From assembly GCA_003339415.1 (NCBI GenBank), contig PDHQ01000080.1:78802-142801 (forward strand): a DNA stretch of 64,000 nt, in the 5' to 3' direction. Positions 39,146 through 52,095 of the stretch are shown here, in pieces (within the stretch, counting starts at the first letter, position 1; each line of letters opens with the position of its first letter). A program made the position numbers and the translations under genes. The DNA is from Ophiocordyceps camponoti-saundersi (nom. inval.). Lineage: Eukaryota; Ascomycota; Sordariomycetes; Hypocreales; Ophiocordycipitaceae. The notes under the pieces were generated by a model. It was not told where the DNA came from. It worked only from the letters and a program-made list of their open reading frames with translations, and did no database searches.

Positions 39146-41022
39146 TAATAATAATAATAATAATAATATTTATACGCTAATATGCTTAATATAGCTTAAA
39201 ACTATCCTATATATATTCTAAGAGTAGGAAAAACCGGAGAACTTAGAGTAAAACCCTCCCCTTAAGCGTTACCTTAGCTTAAGGCCGGACTAGGTCCGCA
39301 CCCGGCACTTTATACCTTAAATAAGTTTAGTAATAATAAGTAATTAGGAAGCCGATATTTCCTTCGGAGCGGAGTTCGCGGTAGTAAAAGTACGCATAAT
39401 CTAAGTTCGGTATAGAGTCTATATAGCTACTTATCTTCTTAAGTATTATCGTTATTATAAATTAAATTTTTATACTTAATTATAATATCTTAAATAATTT
39501 ATTTAATTAAGGCTTTATTAATATAATTAAGGAATATATAGAGGTTTTACTAGCTTATAATAGACTTTATAATAGCTAATCCCGAAAAGCGGCCTAATTA
39601 TCGTAATAAAGCTACGAATAAGTTTAGAAAAGAGGTTAGAGGCGGAGCTATTATATTCGCTTTTTAGTATTTCCGCCTTAGCTATTATTAAACTCTAGTT
39701 AGCGCTAAAAAGGGAGAAAGGGTAATATATATAAAATTTTAATTTATAAATCTCTAAAGTTAAGAAATATAAATATCCTTCGCTTAGTTTTACGCTACTC
39801 TTATCTTAAGGTAAAGTTAACTTTACTTAAGGTAAGTTTTCTAATAAAAAAAGTAATAGTAAGGTCTTTTTCCGTACGCTATAAAATAAGCTAACTTACT
39901 TTTTATATATAAAAAGGCAGAGTATTAGCTATATTATAGCTTTACTATATAATATTTAATAATATATCTAAATTAATAATATTTAAAATATTATTAAAGT
40001 TAGATTTTTAACTTATAAAATTTTATATTAAAAATCTCCGCTTATATTATTATATTTTTATTATAAATTTAGTTTACGTTTATTACGCTATTAATAATAA
40101 TTATAAGAGAACTCCGCTAAGTTTCTAAATAATATCTTTTCGTATATAATTATATTATTAAAACCTTATTTAATAACTTAATCTCCTTTTAAAAAGCTTT
40201 CTTACCGCCCCGCTATAAAGCTTACGCTAATACCCCCTTTATAATAAAAATATAACTTTTACTAATTAAGTATACCTTTTCTTTAAAAATAATATAAAGC
40301 TATTTTAGATTAGACTAAAACTTATAAATAGTATTTTAAAATATTATTATAATATTACCGCTAAGTAGTTTCCTTACTATAAAAGCTTAGCTTTATTTAT
40401 AAAGTTTATAGTTAATATTTATTATAATTATTTTAAGGCCTTAAACTTAGAGTAAAATAGCGATAAAATCGGAGCGAATTATAAGCTAATACTTATATCG
40501 CTTAAGAATTTATTTTTTAATAGTTTTCTTTAGCGCTTTAGCTATAACCGTAGCTTATATCGGAGAAGTTTTACTCCCCCCGAAGTTATAGAAAAGAGAG
40601 GAAACCGCGGCTATAATAGTTAAGGAAATATTATTAATTAATAAAGTCGGAGTAAGGGGGGCGCCTCCCTAAACTCTCTCGGACTCCGCTATTTATTCGA
40701 TAATTACCTATATAGAGATTAAGGCGTCCCTTAAAATAATCTTATTAATATTTACCTTAGCTTCTAATAAGGTAAAAAATATAATAAACTTTTAAGTTTA
40801 AGTTTATTATAATTTAAAGTAAAGCTATATTCTAAGTAAAAAATTTTCGTAGTTATAATTAACTTATATAATATTACCCTCCCCCCTAAAGTCGCTCTAA
40901 GCGTAGCTTAAAGCTATCGCTACGGGGTAATAGAAAGAGCGGAGTCTGCTTATAATATAAGAATAAATAGTCCGTATCTATATCGCTATAAGCGCGGGAT
41001 TTATAGAATATATATATAATAT
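39146..41022. mobile_element. Element family W, copy 2 (1.88 kb, ~13-bp TSD)
   Basis: Collinear with 30,319-32,190 at nearly identical length. The flanks are ttagttaagatta (39,133-39,145) and ttagttaaaatta (41,023-41,035), differing at one G/A position, as independent RIP would produce. The left end again carries a (TAA)n run. This copy keeps more GC words (ggccggactaggtccgcacccgg, near 39,281) and is less eroded than copy 1, which suggests a younger insertion or weaker RIP. No coding domain was identified. Confidence 0.65.
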
Positions 41023-41339
41023 TTAGTTAAAATTAAAAATAGCTAAGCTATATTATATAGCTTAATAAACTATATTTTAAAATATAAAATAATAATATAA
41101 AGCTTCTTATTATAAATTATATAATTTTATTTTATAAGGAGAAATTTTTTAGAATAATATATAATTAGTTAAATAATATAATTTATATTAACTTAAAATA
41201 AATAGCTACTTATAGTCTTATTAGAATAATTAGCTTTTATAATTATATTATAATTAAAGTTTTATTAAATAAAGATAGGAGCTAATATAAAAGTAAATTT
41301 AAATATATTAAAAATAAGTTAATATTTATTAATTTAATA

Positions 41340-43261
41340 AAAAAAAGTAACTTTTTTATAACTTTAAATAATTAAGGTCCCTATTTATACTTAACGTTAT
41401 AATATTCTAAGAATTTAATACTTTCTACTTTTTAAAGTTTAACTTTACTAAAGGAATAACTTTAAACGCGGGGTTATAAAGTAATCCGCCTCTTAGTTTA
41501 CTATTAATATTAATAATATTTAATAATAAAACTTAGAAGCTTAACTAATTTTAATAATATCTATATATAAGTAAAAGTTAATATAATATTATTACTAACT
41601 CTAATAACTTATTTATTAATATTTTTTAAATTTTAATAAATCTTATTTTAAAGTTTATATATAAAAAATTTACTAAGGTAATCTCTATATAAGATTTTTA
41701 CTTTATATAAAGTATTCTTAATATAATATTTACTAAGCTTTAATAACGCTAATAAGCCTCTAAGAACTTATTTAGCTTACTTAATATTATCTCCCGTACT
41801 ATTTAGAAGTTAGTTAAAGCCGCCTTTTATAAAATAATAAATAAGGAGTTAAACTCCGCTTTTAAAACTTTAACTTAAGCTAGCGTAATTATAAACTCTG
41901 CCCCGAACTTTACCCTCTTTATAACGCCCCTTATATAGCTAGTTCCGGTAAGAATAAAAAAGAAAGTATTTATATTAGTAAAAAATATCTTAATAATTAA
42001 TAAAGTTTTAGCGCTTACTTTTTAAAAAGTTATCTAAAAAGTTAATAAAGCTATAAGCTATTTTATAATAATTATTATATATTAACTTTTAAGCGGTAAT
42101 CTTATTATTATATTTAACTTAAAGTATAAGGATTTTATTTTTAAAAATAAATAAGTAGCTTAAGCTTTTAAAGCGGAGGCTAAATATATACGCTAAACTT
42201 ATATTATTATTACTAAAAATATTAAAACTTTAATAGCTAACTATAATTATAATACGCTATTTAGTATTATTAGAGAGGTAAATAAAGTTAATATAGTCTA
42301 GGCGAAAATACTTTAACTTTAGCGTATTATTAATAAAAAAGCCTCGCGGACTTATTTTATTATAAGCTTAAGTAGCGTAAAAAATATAAATAAGCTTTAC
42401 TTAAATAAAGTAATTATAAATATAAAGATAATTTATTATAAATTTTATAAAAACTTTATATATTTTAAGTAATATTATAAATATTTCTAATTTAAGTATA
42501 TTACTAAGTATTATTAAGAGGCCTTTTAATATAAATATTACGCGGCTATTTTATATAATAATAAAGAAGAAAATTACCTTATATAAAAAGGAGAAAAACC
42601 CCGCTATTATATTTTATATAAGAGTATATATTTTATATAATTAAAAAATTACTTAAAATTTTAAAAATAATAAAGCTATGCTAAGTTTAGCTTTCCTAAT
42701 AAACTTTACTTTTTTTAATTATTATAATTTACTTAACCTTTAGCTTTTACTTAGCGATAATTTTATAAAAATAATAAAAGCTTTATTATAGTTTTTTTAA
42801 GGAAGCGAGTATATTACGAATCTCTTAAAAATATATTTTACGATCTTTTTATAATATATTATTTACTTAAATCTCCCTAAAAAGCTCTTAACTTAGTAAT
42901 ACTTATAAAAGCTATAAGCTATATAATAAACTCCGTAACTTATAACTAGCTTTATAATAATTTTAAGCGGAGTTTATATTAGTAAACTTTATATAACTAG
43001 GATAATTATAAATAATTATTCTTAATACTTAGTTTTTATAAGAATTATAACTTTATTATAAAATATATAAAAAATTCACTATTTTATTTAGCTTACTTTA
43101 TTTAGTAAAAAAAACTATAATATTATTATTATATAAAAATTCTAGCTTAATATATATAATTACCTTTTATTTCTTAAACTCGCTTCTTACCGCCTTATCT
43201 AAAGTAAAGGTAAGGCTCTTTTATATATATATAAATAATATAAAATTAAAGATTAAGATTT
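41340..43261 (+). repeat. Repeat family Y with possible gag zinc-knuckle relic
   Basis: Positions 41,340-42,140 are the reverse complement of 12,653-13,440. Downstream, about 42,434-42,475 reads Y-KF-Y-KNFI-Y-FKxY-Y. Replacing RIP-derived Tyr by Cys/His, this matches a C-x2-C-x4-H-x4-C zinc knuckle exactly. Such knuckles occur in gag proteins of LTR and non-LTR retrotransposons, so Y is probably a retroelement. No reverse transcriptase was recognised before repeat X copy B begins at about 43,262. Confidence 0.45.
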
Positions 43262-45901
43262 TATTATAAAGCTTAACTTTATTAAAATCTTTTTATATAA
43301 TAAGCTTTAAATATTTATTATTTACTCCTTACTGCTTAAAATATATATTAAACTTTTTTTACGCTTATTACCTTCTCCTCCCTTTTTATACTTTACTTTT
43401 ACCTCCGCTTTATTAGTTATCTTTAGTAATTTTAATATTTATTACCTTTTTTAGAACTTTTACGAATATACCTCCTTTTACTCCGTAGAGCTTTTTTTTA
43501 CTTTTTACTAACTTTACTTTAAACTCCTTACTCTTTTTTATAAAATTATTTAAAAAATATATAAGCGGAGGGCTAATATTATTAACTTAATTTAAAATAC
43601 GCTTAACTATTTCCTTATATACCTTAGCTTAAATTTTAATTTTTTTAGCTTTAATTATATTTTTTAATTTATATTATTTATTACCTCTCCCTTTTTAGAT
43701 TTTACTTTAATATTATATTAAAAACGTTTTAATTTTAATATTTTATAAGTAAAAGTAAAAAACCGCTTTTTATTTTTTATTATTTAAATAAAGTTTATAG
43801 TAAATATTAAGGAGTTAATAATATAGTTATATAAATAATTAAATATTATAGCTAGCTTAATAGTTCCGAAATTACCTTAATAATATAATTTTAATTTATA
43901 TTTATAATAAATTTTAAAAATTACTTTTATAATTTTAAATATAAAATATATTTAATAATATTAATTAATATAATAAAACTTTAATTATTAGTAAGTATAT
44001 TAAAATACTATAATATAATAAAAATTATTTATTAGAAAAGTAAAAAAAGATAATTAAAGGCGATTTCTCGCCTCTATATATAGTAATTTTAATATTATAT
44101 AGTTTATAGCTTAGTAAGTAAGATTTTATAGCTAAGCTTCTTTAAAGCTTATATATATTTCTTTTTTTAATAAGATATAAACTTTGCTTTTTAATTATTT
44201 TTTTCTAAAAAATTAAAGCTTTTAGCTTATAAGTTTTTTCCCTATCTTTTAGTAAATATTTTATATTTTTCTATTTTTAACCTTTTCCTCCTAATAAATA
44301 TTCCCTTTTAAGTTACTAAAAATAAAATCCGCTTTATTATTTTTAATATTATATTATAAAAATCCGCTAAGCTTAATAATATCCTTATTAGCTTCTTAAA
44401 AAGCTATAAATAATTTTTTATAATAATTTTAACTAAGCTTTTTTAGGGATATATTATTTATAGATATTTCCTTACTTAATATTAAACTTTTAATATTATA
44501 GTTCTCCGAAAAGCGGGAAAAAGCTTAAAAGTTTATTAAACTTTAAGTAGCTATTATCTTATCTCCTTTCTTAATACTATAAATAAGATTTTTAAAATTA
44601 TAATAGCGAAGAAAGTATCTTATATAGCGGAATTTATAAAAATCTTACTATAAAGTTAGATAAGTAACTAGCTTAATTAGTTTACTAATAGCGCCTTACT
44701 TTTTTTAATAAAGTTAATTTATATTATTTAAAGCTTTTAAAGCTCCGCTTCTTTTTTAATATTAAATATAATAGGCGCTTTTAATTATATCTTATATTTT
44801 AAGCTAATAGAAATTTTTAACTTTTTTAGCTTCCTTAGATAAATTATAGCTTTCCTTTACTTTTACCTTTCTAACTATATTTCTTACTTAAAAGTTAATA
44901 ATAAATTATTAAACCTTTTCCTTATTTTTACTAGAGTTTTTTAAAGCTCCTTACTCTTTTTAATATTATTTATCTTATATATTTTATCTTTTTATAAGCG
45001 CTTAGAATAAATAACTAGTATGTTTATTATTAGATTTATAAATAATATTAATATTCTTAGTATTAGGTATACCTCCGCTTAAGTTTATTACTAGCTTAAA
45101 TAAGCTTAGAGTATTTATTAAAACTAAATAGTAAAATATAAAATAACTTTTTAGCTATTTAAAAGTAAGCTTTTTTATTTTATAAAAGCTTACCCTGCTT
45201 ATATAACTTTACTAGTCCTTAATAAAATTACTATTTAACTAATATAAGAAATATATATATTTAAGGTTTAAATTTACTATAAACTTTAATAAAAACCTTA
45301 CTTTTACTATTTTATAAAAAAGCTTAATTATTAATAGCTAGCCTTAACTAAGCTTATATTATTTACTTAAAGCTTTTTACTTTTTTAAGTAAGGGAAATT
45401 TATATTAAGGTTATTAGGTTTATAATTACTTTTAGCGCTATAGTTTACTCCGCTTTAACCCCGCTAAGTAAAAAACTTAAAAGCTTTATCTTTTAATAGC
45501 TAGCTATAACTTAGTTTAAATACTTTTATATTATTTTTAAAATATACTAAGCTACCTTTTCTTATTATATTAAGTTTAAAACTTTTATTTTTTTTATTAA
45601 TATTTACTTATCTTACTATATTATTTATAGCTACTAACTCTTTTATATTAAAAAACTTATAGCTTATATTTACTTTATTTTTAAAAAATCTTTATATCTT
45701 TTTACTAATAATATAAAAGCTAGCCCCGCCTTACTTATATCCCTTTTAATTTTTTTTAATTTTTTTTATTATTTAAGCGTAGATTTTAAATATCTTCTCT
45801 TAGTTTTTTAAAACTTTAAAAGCTTATTTTTATAAAAAGTAATAGCTTTATTAAAACTTTAAAGAAAAAAAGCTTTAAAAATATAGCTAATCTTTTAAAT
45901 A

Positions 45902-46576
45902 TATAAGTATAAGATAGAAGTCGGATAGCACTTTCGATCGGTTTAAGGTCGGGAAGATAATTAATTATCTAGTAATAGAGATTTAAATAATAAGATTATT
46001 AGATATAGAAGCGCGTTTAAATTAGATTAGAATAATAATAGTTTTATAATAATAGGTTAATAATAGAATTATTTAGAAAGTAGGGAAGAGAGTAAGTAAT
46101 TAAATTACTATCTACTAAGTAGTAGGAAAAACCTCTTCTCTAAATACTTAATTTCTTATAAACGTAGTAATTTTTCCGGTTAAGGAGAGGGTTATTTTAT
46201 ATACTAGAAGATAACGTATTTAGGAGTATTTTCGGAAGTCCGGAAAGTATTATAGTTAGTTTAATATTCGGCTTTCTATATTACCTATTTCCGTAGAGTC
46301 TAGAAACGCCGACTATAACGGATCTATATAAGGTCTTAAAGGTCTATATTATTCTTAGCCTTAGAGGGCCGGAGCCTTATATACGAAGGTAATAATATAT
46401 TATATTAGTATTTTTAAGGTATAAAATAATAACCTTAGTTATTTATTTATATAATAAATATAATAAAATATTATATTTTTTATATTATATTATAAAGTAG
46501 TTATTATATTTTTATATTAGTTATTTATACTTTTATTATTTATTATAAAGAATAAAAATTATTATAAGCACTTATA
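45902..46576 (-). repeat. Copia 3' LTR (minus-strand copy)
   Basis: 675 bp; the reverse complement runs from tataagtgc to cttata. It is preceded, in element orientation, by the purine-rich gaggc. Confidence 0.93.
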
Positions 46577-46799
46577 GCCTCCCTTAAATAAATATTTTAG
46601 TTATTTATTTATTATTTATTATAAATAGGATAAAAATTATAAAACTTATAGTATAATATTATTTATTTTATTAATAAAATTTTAAAAACCTTTTATAAAA
46701 AGGAAAATAGTAAAAGTAATAATTTTTTAAAAAAAATTATAAGAGGAAAATTTAAGAAAAGCTTAAATAAGATAAAAAACCTCTTTATTAAAATAAGCT

Positions 46800-49700
46800 T
46801 ATTTTAAAGATAATAGATTAGTAAAACCGTAGAAGGTAGTGCTATCTAATTCTTTAGTAAAGATATTTACTATATTATCCTTACTTTTAGTATAATAAAT
46901 ATTTATAAGCTTATTTTTTAAGTTTTATTTTAAATAGAAATAAGTTAGGTTAATATATTTTAACCTTTTATAAAATTTAAGATTTTCTACTAGCCTTAAA
47001 GCTATAATATTATCTATTAATAAATAAGGTATTATAGTAAGTATTTTAATATTTAAGCTATTATTTATTAATAAAAATAGCTTATTAAGGTATAAGGCTT
47101 TTTTATTAGCCTCCCTTAGACTTATAAACTTAGCCTCGTAGCTACTAAGTACTATAGCTTTTTATTTAGTATAAGATTAGCTTATAATATTATTATATAT
47201 AAAGAAATAATAACCTAAAATACTTTTTCTTTCTATTAAATTAGAGGCCTAGCTAGTATCTAAAAAACCTTTAATATAATAGCTATTATAAGGTATATTA
47301 CCTTTATATATAATAGCTTTATTTAGATATTTATTTAAATATTTCTAGATAATATTTAAAGTATTTATATATATAATATTAAGTTTACTACTAAATCTAA
47401 TATAAGATATAATAGAATATAATATATCGGGTCTTATTTATAAGGCTAAATATAATAGAGAGCTTATTTCCCTCTAATATTATAATATTATTTCTTTATT
47501 AAGCTATATAATAGCTTTCTTTAATTTATTTCTAGGCTTTAAAGGTATATCTAAGAAGCCTATATATTCTTTATTTAATTCTTTAAGCTTATTTCTAGTA
47601 TATTTTTCTTAGGTTATTTTTAGCGTATTATTTTACCTATTAAAAATAATATATATACTTAAAAAGTCTTATAAATAGCTTAAATCTTATATTTTTAAGT
47701 CTTTATTTAATTTCTATAATTTATTTATTATAATATTATTATTCTTAGCAGCTACTAATATATTATCAACGTATATTACTAAGGCTATTTTTAGCTTTTT
47801 ATTTATAAATACCCCTTTATCTAATAAAAGAGGATTAAATCCTTATTTCTTAACCGTAGTAGCTAAATAATTATATTATAGTTTAGGACTTTTTTTTAAG
47901 CCGTATAATACTTTTCTTAATTTTAAAACTAAGTTATTAGTTTTAATTAGGTCTTTATAATTCGAAGGAAGCTTTATATTATTTTTATTATAATAATCCT
48001 TTATTATAAATTCCTCGAATTTAGTAAGTAATTTTATATAGATTTTAGTATCTATTTTAGCGTAAATAAAGGTATTCTTTATATTATATTACTTTACTAT
48101 TAAATTATTTTATAAAGCTATTAATAGTAATAACCTTATATTTTTAGGTTAGGTAGTAGTAGAAAACGTTTCTAAGTAATCTAAGCCGTATACTTAATTA
48201 AAGCCTTATATTATAAAGCGGGCTTTATATTTAGTTATATTATTATTATTATCCCTTTTAAGCTTATAAACCTAACGGCCTCCTAAAGGATTTCTATCCT
48301 TAGGTATTATTTTAATTTCCTAAGTTTCTTATTTAATTAATTTATCTATTTTAGATTATATAGCTTTTTTCTAATCTAATTTATTATTACTATTTAAAGC
48401 CTATTTAGTTATTTTAGGCTTTATAGGATCTAGATTTTCTAGCGTATATAAAATAGCTATAATATTCTTTTTTTTTAAAATACTATTTATTTTAAAGTAA
48501 GATTCGTAGTCTTTTAATTCTTCTATAAGCTTTTTAGGTATTCTTACTTCTATAGAAGGTAGATTCTTTATTTTATTATTTTTGCTACTATTATATTCTT
48601 ATAGTAGTTATTTATTAGCTAATTCTGCTATTTCCTTCTCTTTTTCTGCTATAAGGGATCGAGTTATAGAAGGAATAGTATTAAAATCTAGCTATATATT
48701 ATTTTCTTCTTCTTTATTATTATTATTATTATCCCTTTATATAAAGTTTTTTTTTAAAATAACTATATCTCGTAATATAATTATAGTTCTTTTATTAAAA
48801 TCCTAGATCTTATAAGCGTTATCTAAGTAGCCTATAATAATTCCTTTATTAGCCCGAGGGTCTAATTTAGTACTAGGATTCTTATTTTTATAGTAAATAA
48901 TACTACCGAATATTTTAATCTTATCTAATTCTTTAATAGATAAAGTAATATTATTTTTTAATTCGTAAGGAGTCTTATAGCCTAATTTACTATATAGAGA
49001 CTTATTATATAAATAAGTAATAGTAATAATAGCTTCCCCCTATAGATAATAGGGCAGGTTAGCTATATATAAAATAGCATATACTTTATCTAGTAATATT
49101 CTTTTTATTCTTTCTATTTTACCGTTAAGCTCCTTAGTATTAGGCGGGCTAGTATTAAAAATAATACCTTATTTTATATAATAGTCCTTTATATTATATA
49201 TAAATTCCTTAGCGTTATCTATAAAAACTTACTTTATTTTAATATTATTATTATTATTTTTAACTCTTATTTTATAATTAATAAATTCTTATAAAGCACT
49301 ATCTTTTATTTTTATAAGTGCTATATCTAAGAATCTAGTATAAGAGTTTAAAAACGTAATAAAATATATATATTTATTATAAGTAGGAATTTTAATAAGA
49401 CCTTAAATATCTATACTTATTTTTTCTAAGTATATATACTATATAGTAGAAGCTTTCTTATTAATCTTATTAGTTAATTTAGCTTATATATATTCTTTAT
49501 ATTATTTTACTTATTTAATACTATTATAATTAAATTTAATAATATTATCTTTACTTTTTAAGAATCTAATAAGAATTTTATAATTAATATACCCTAGTCT
49601 TTTATATTATAGAAATAAATCTATTTGTTTACTAGTATTTAATATATATTTTTTATTATTTATATTTCTCTTAAGCTTATTATACTTATACTTAGTAATT

Positions 49701-51380
49701 AAGTAAGGTAAATAATAAAGATTATTAAATATATAGCTTTTAGCTATCTCTTTATTATTTATAAATAATTATACTATTTTTATATAAATTAAAGTACTTA
49801 TTTTATTAAAGTAAGATTATAATAGTATATTAATACCTAATTTAGGTATATAAAATATATTACTTAATTTATAATACTATTTATTATTTTTAAACTAGAA
49901 AATAACGTCTCTAGCTCCCTTTACTATTATAATATTTACTTTTCCCTATTATACCTTTATACTAATAGGCTTATAGTTAATTAATAATTCCTTATTACGC
50001 AAGCTAGGGTGTGAAAAATGCGCGCAGTAGAGCTAGAGCTGCAGGAATTTTATTCCTAGCAGTAAAGCTAGCAGGCGCAGGGGTGTGATAAAATGTAAAT
50101 ACTATATATTTTATTATACCTATATCGTAAAGGAAATACGTTATATTTTTATTATTACTATAGGTATTAGAGGTAGAAAAAATAGAATTTTATATTTTTC
50201 GCAATCTATTATTATTAATATTTAAATCTATAGATTCTATAATATTATTATTAGTTATATTATTAATAGAAGGAAGAAAGGTATTATTTACTTATATAAG
50301 AATATCGATAAATTCGACTTCTTTGTTAGAATTAGATTATTCCCTTTATTCTTCTTTAACTTCTTCTTTTTCTTCGATCTTTTCTTCATCTGAATTTAAT
50401 TTAGTTATTCGATCGTTTTTCGTAAGAAGGACTATTTTCTTAGTTGTTTTTTAAGCCGGTTTATAATAAGGATTTTTTATTTTCTTTAGAATAGGACTAA
50501 TAGGGGAATTTATAATAGCTATGATTTTTTCCTTTATTTTCCTCTCTTTCTAAGCTTTTAATAAAGCCTTTATTTACTATATTTTTCTCTTTTTTTCCGA
50601 AAAGGTATCCTTTTATTCCTACTAGTTAGGTACTTTATAGGGGTATAAATATTAGTATAAATCTACTTTATACCTTTTATTTTTATAATTCGGGCAAAAA
50701 ATAATTTCTTTCTTTTACTTATAAGGCTTTTTACCTTTATAAAAAGTATATAAAACCTTTTTAGAAGTAGTAAAAGCTAAGGAAATATTTCTTTTCTCTT
50801 CGTCTATAAGGGAAAAGAAAAAGGTCTTAAGAGTATATACTTTTTTATTATTTCGTAAAGCTTATATAATATTTATTATAAAGCCTCGATATTTATTTTA
50901 TAAGCCTATAAGCGTTAAGCTTATTATAATAATTTTAGGTATCTTAATATCCTTAGAAAAAAGCTTTTCGTAGCTTAATTTTATCTTATTAAAATAAACT
51001 TCTATATTACTTTTTATATAATATATATTAAATAAATTACTTATAAGAAGAAAATTCGATATAAAGGAAAAAAAATTATAAAAGTTTTTTAACTTATTTT
51101 AGGTAATTTTAATATCTTTAATATACTTTATTTATATTAAGGGACCGTTATCGATAAATAGCCTTATAAGGGCTAAGGCGTCTTTAGTTTTAATATTACC
51201 TTCTTACTATATAATAAGTTAAAGTTTTTTAAGAATAAGGGTACTTTCTATACGTAAAGCTTATATAGGATAATTCTTTAAGCCTTAAAGCTTCGAAAAA
51301 TTATACCGAACTTTAAAAGATATATTTCTTAGCTAAGGTATAGCTTATTTATCCGTAAGTATTTTTATTATTTTTTCTAG
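46800..51380 (-). pseudogene. Copia gag-pol relic (minus-strand copy)
   Basis: Mirrors the plus-strand copy: RNase H at about 46,850-47,280, reverse transcriptase about 47,690-48,310, integrase about 48,940-49,440, protease near 49,985-50,150 and gag about 50,640-51,380. The catalytic box (47,761-47,780, complement) reads YVDN where the plus copy has YVND. Each copy thus lost a different Asp of an ancestral pair, showing independent RIP. The protease region is additionally broken by a 99-bp insertion. Confidence 0.85.
49998..50096. mobile_element. 99-bp hairpin-containing insertion, not RIP-affected
   Basis: Absent from the plus-strand copia, where the flanking words ccttatta and aaatactat are directly joined (34,935-34,955 on the complement). 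The inserted DNA is far richer in CA/TG and GC than its surroundings (gcgcgcag, gctgcagg, gcaggcgcagg). It is bounded by imperfect direct repeats, gggtgtgaaaaatg (50,007-50,020) and gggtgtgataaaatg (50,081-50,095). Its middle can form a hairpin (aggaat 50,043-50,048 with attcct 50,052-50,057, extended by ctgc/gcag with a one-base bulge). No TSD is certain. It was inserted after RIP of the host element; it could be a tiny non-autonomous transposon or filler DNA from break repair. Confidence 0.65.
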
Positions 51381-51420
51381 ATTTTTTATAGCTTTTTTAA
51401 AGTAAGAGGAATTACTACTA

Positions 51421-52095
51421 TATAAGTATAAGATAGAAGTCGGATAGTACTTTCGATTAGTTTAAAGTTAGAAAGATAATTAATTATTTAGTAATAGAGA
51501 TTTAAATAATAGGATTATTAGATATAAAAGCGTATTTAAATTAGATTAGAATAGTAATAGTTTTATAATAATAGGTTAATAATAGAATTATTTAGAAGGT
51601 AAGGAAAAGAGTAAGTAATTAAATTACTATTTATTAAGTAGTAGGAAAAACCTCTTCTCTAAATACTTAATTTCTTATAAACGTAGTAACTTTTCTAGTT
51701 AAGGAGAGGGTTATTCTATATACTAGAAGATAACGTATTTAGGAGTATTTTCGGAAGTCTAGAAAGTATTATAGTTAGTTTAATATTCGGCTTTCCGTAT
51801 TACCTATTTCCGTAAAGTCTAGAAACGCCGACTATAACGGATTCGTATAAGGTCTTAAAGGTTTATATTATTCTTAGCCTTAAAGGGCCGGAGCCTTATA
51901 TACGAAGGTAATAATATATTATACTAATACTTTTAAAGTATAAAATAATAACCTTAGTTATTTATTTATATAATAAATATAATAAAATACTAGACTTTTT
52001 ATATTATATTATAGAGTAGTTATTATATTTTTATATTAGTTATTTATACCTTTATTATTTATTATAAAGAATAAAAATTATTATAAGCACTTATA
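51421..52095 (-). repeat. Copia 5' LTR (minus-strand copy)
   Basis: 675 bp; pairs with 45,902-46,576 and abuts the TSD aaata at 52,096-52,100. Confidence 0.93.

Larger units (their letters stand above)
45902..52095 (-). mobile_element. Complete Ty1/copia retrotransposon, minus strand, RIP-inactivated (6,194 bp)
   Basis: Sister of 32,944-39,032 in inverted orientation. LTRs are 45,902-46,576 (3') and 51,421-52,095 (5'), each 675 bp. A perfect 5-bp TSD, aaata, lies at 45,897-45,901 and 52,096-52,100. The uninterrupted site is visible in repeat X copy A near 9,360-9,370, which independently proves the insertion. Its ~105-bp excess length over the sister copy is mostly due to an insertion at 49,998-50,096. 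Confidence 0.95.

Noticed and set aside
48582..48806. 74-codon open frame in the AT-rich block
   Set aside because: It lies within the minus-strand copia integrase/RT relic, is Leu/Ile/Ser-rich by composition, and matches no gene; it is a chance gap between stops.
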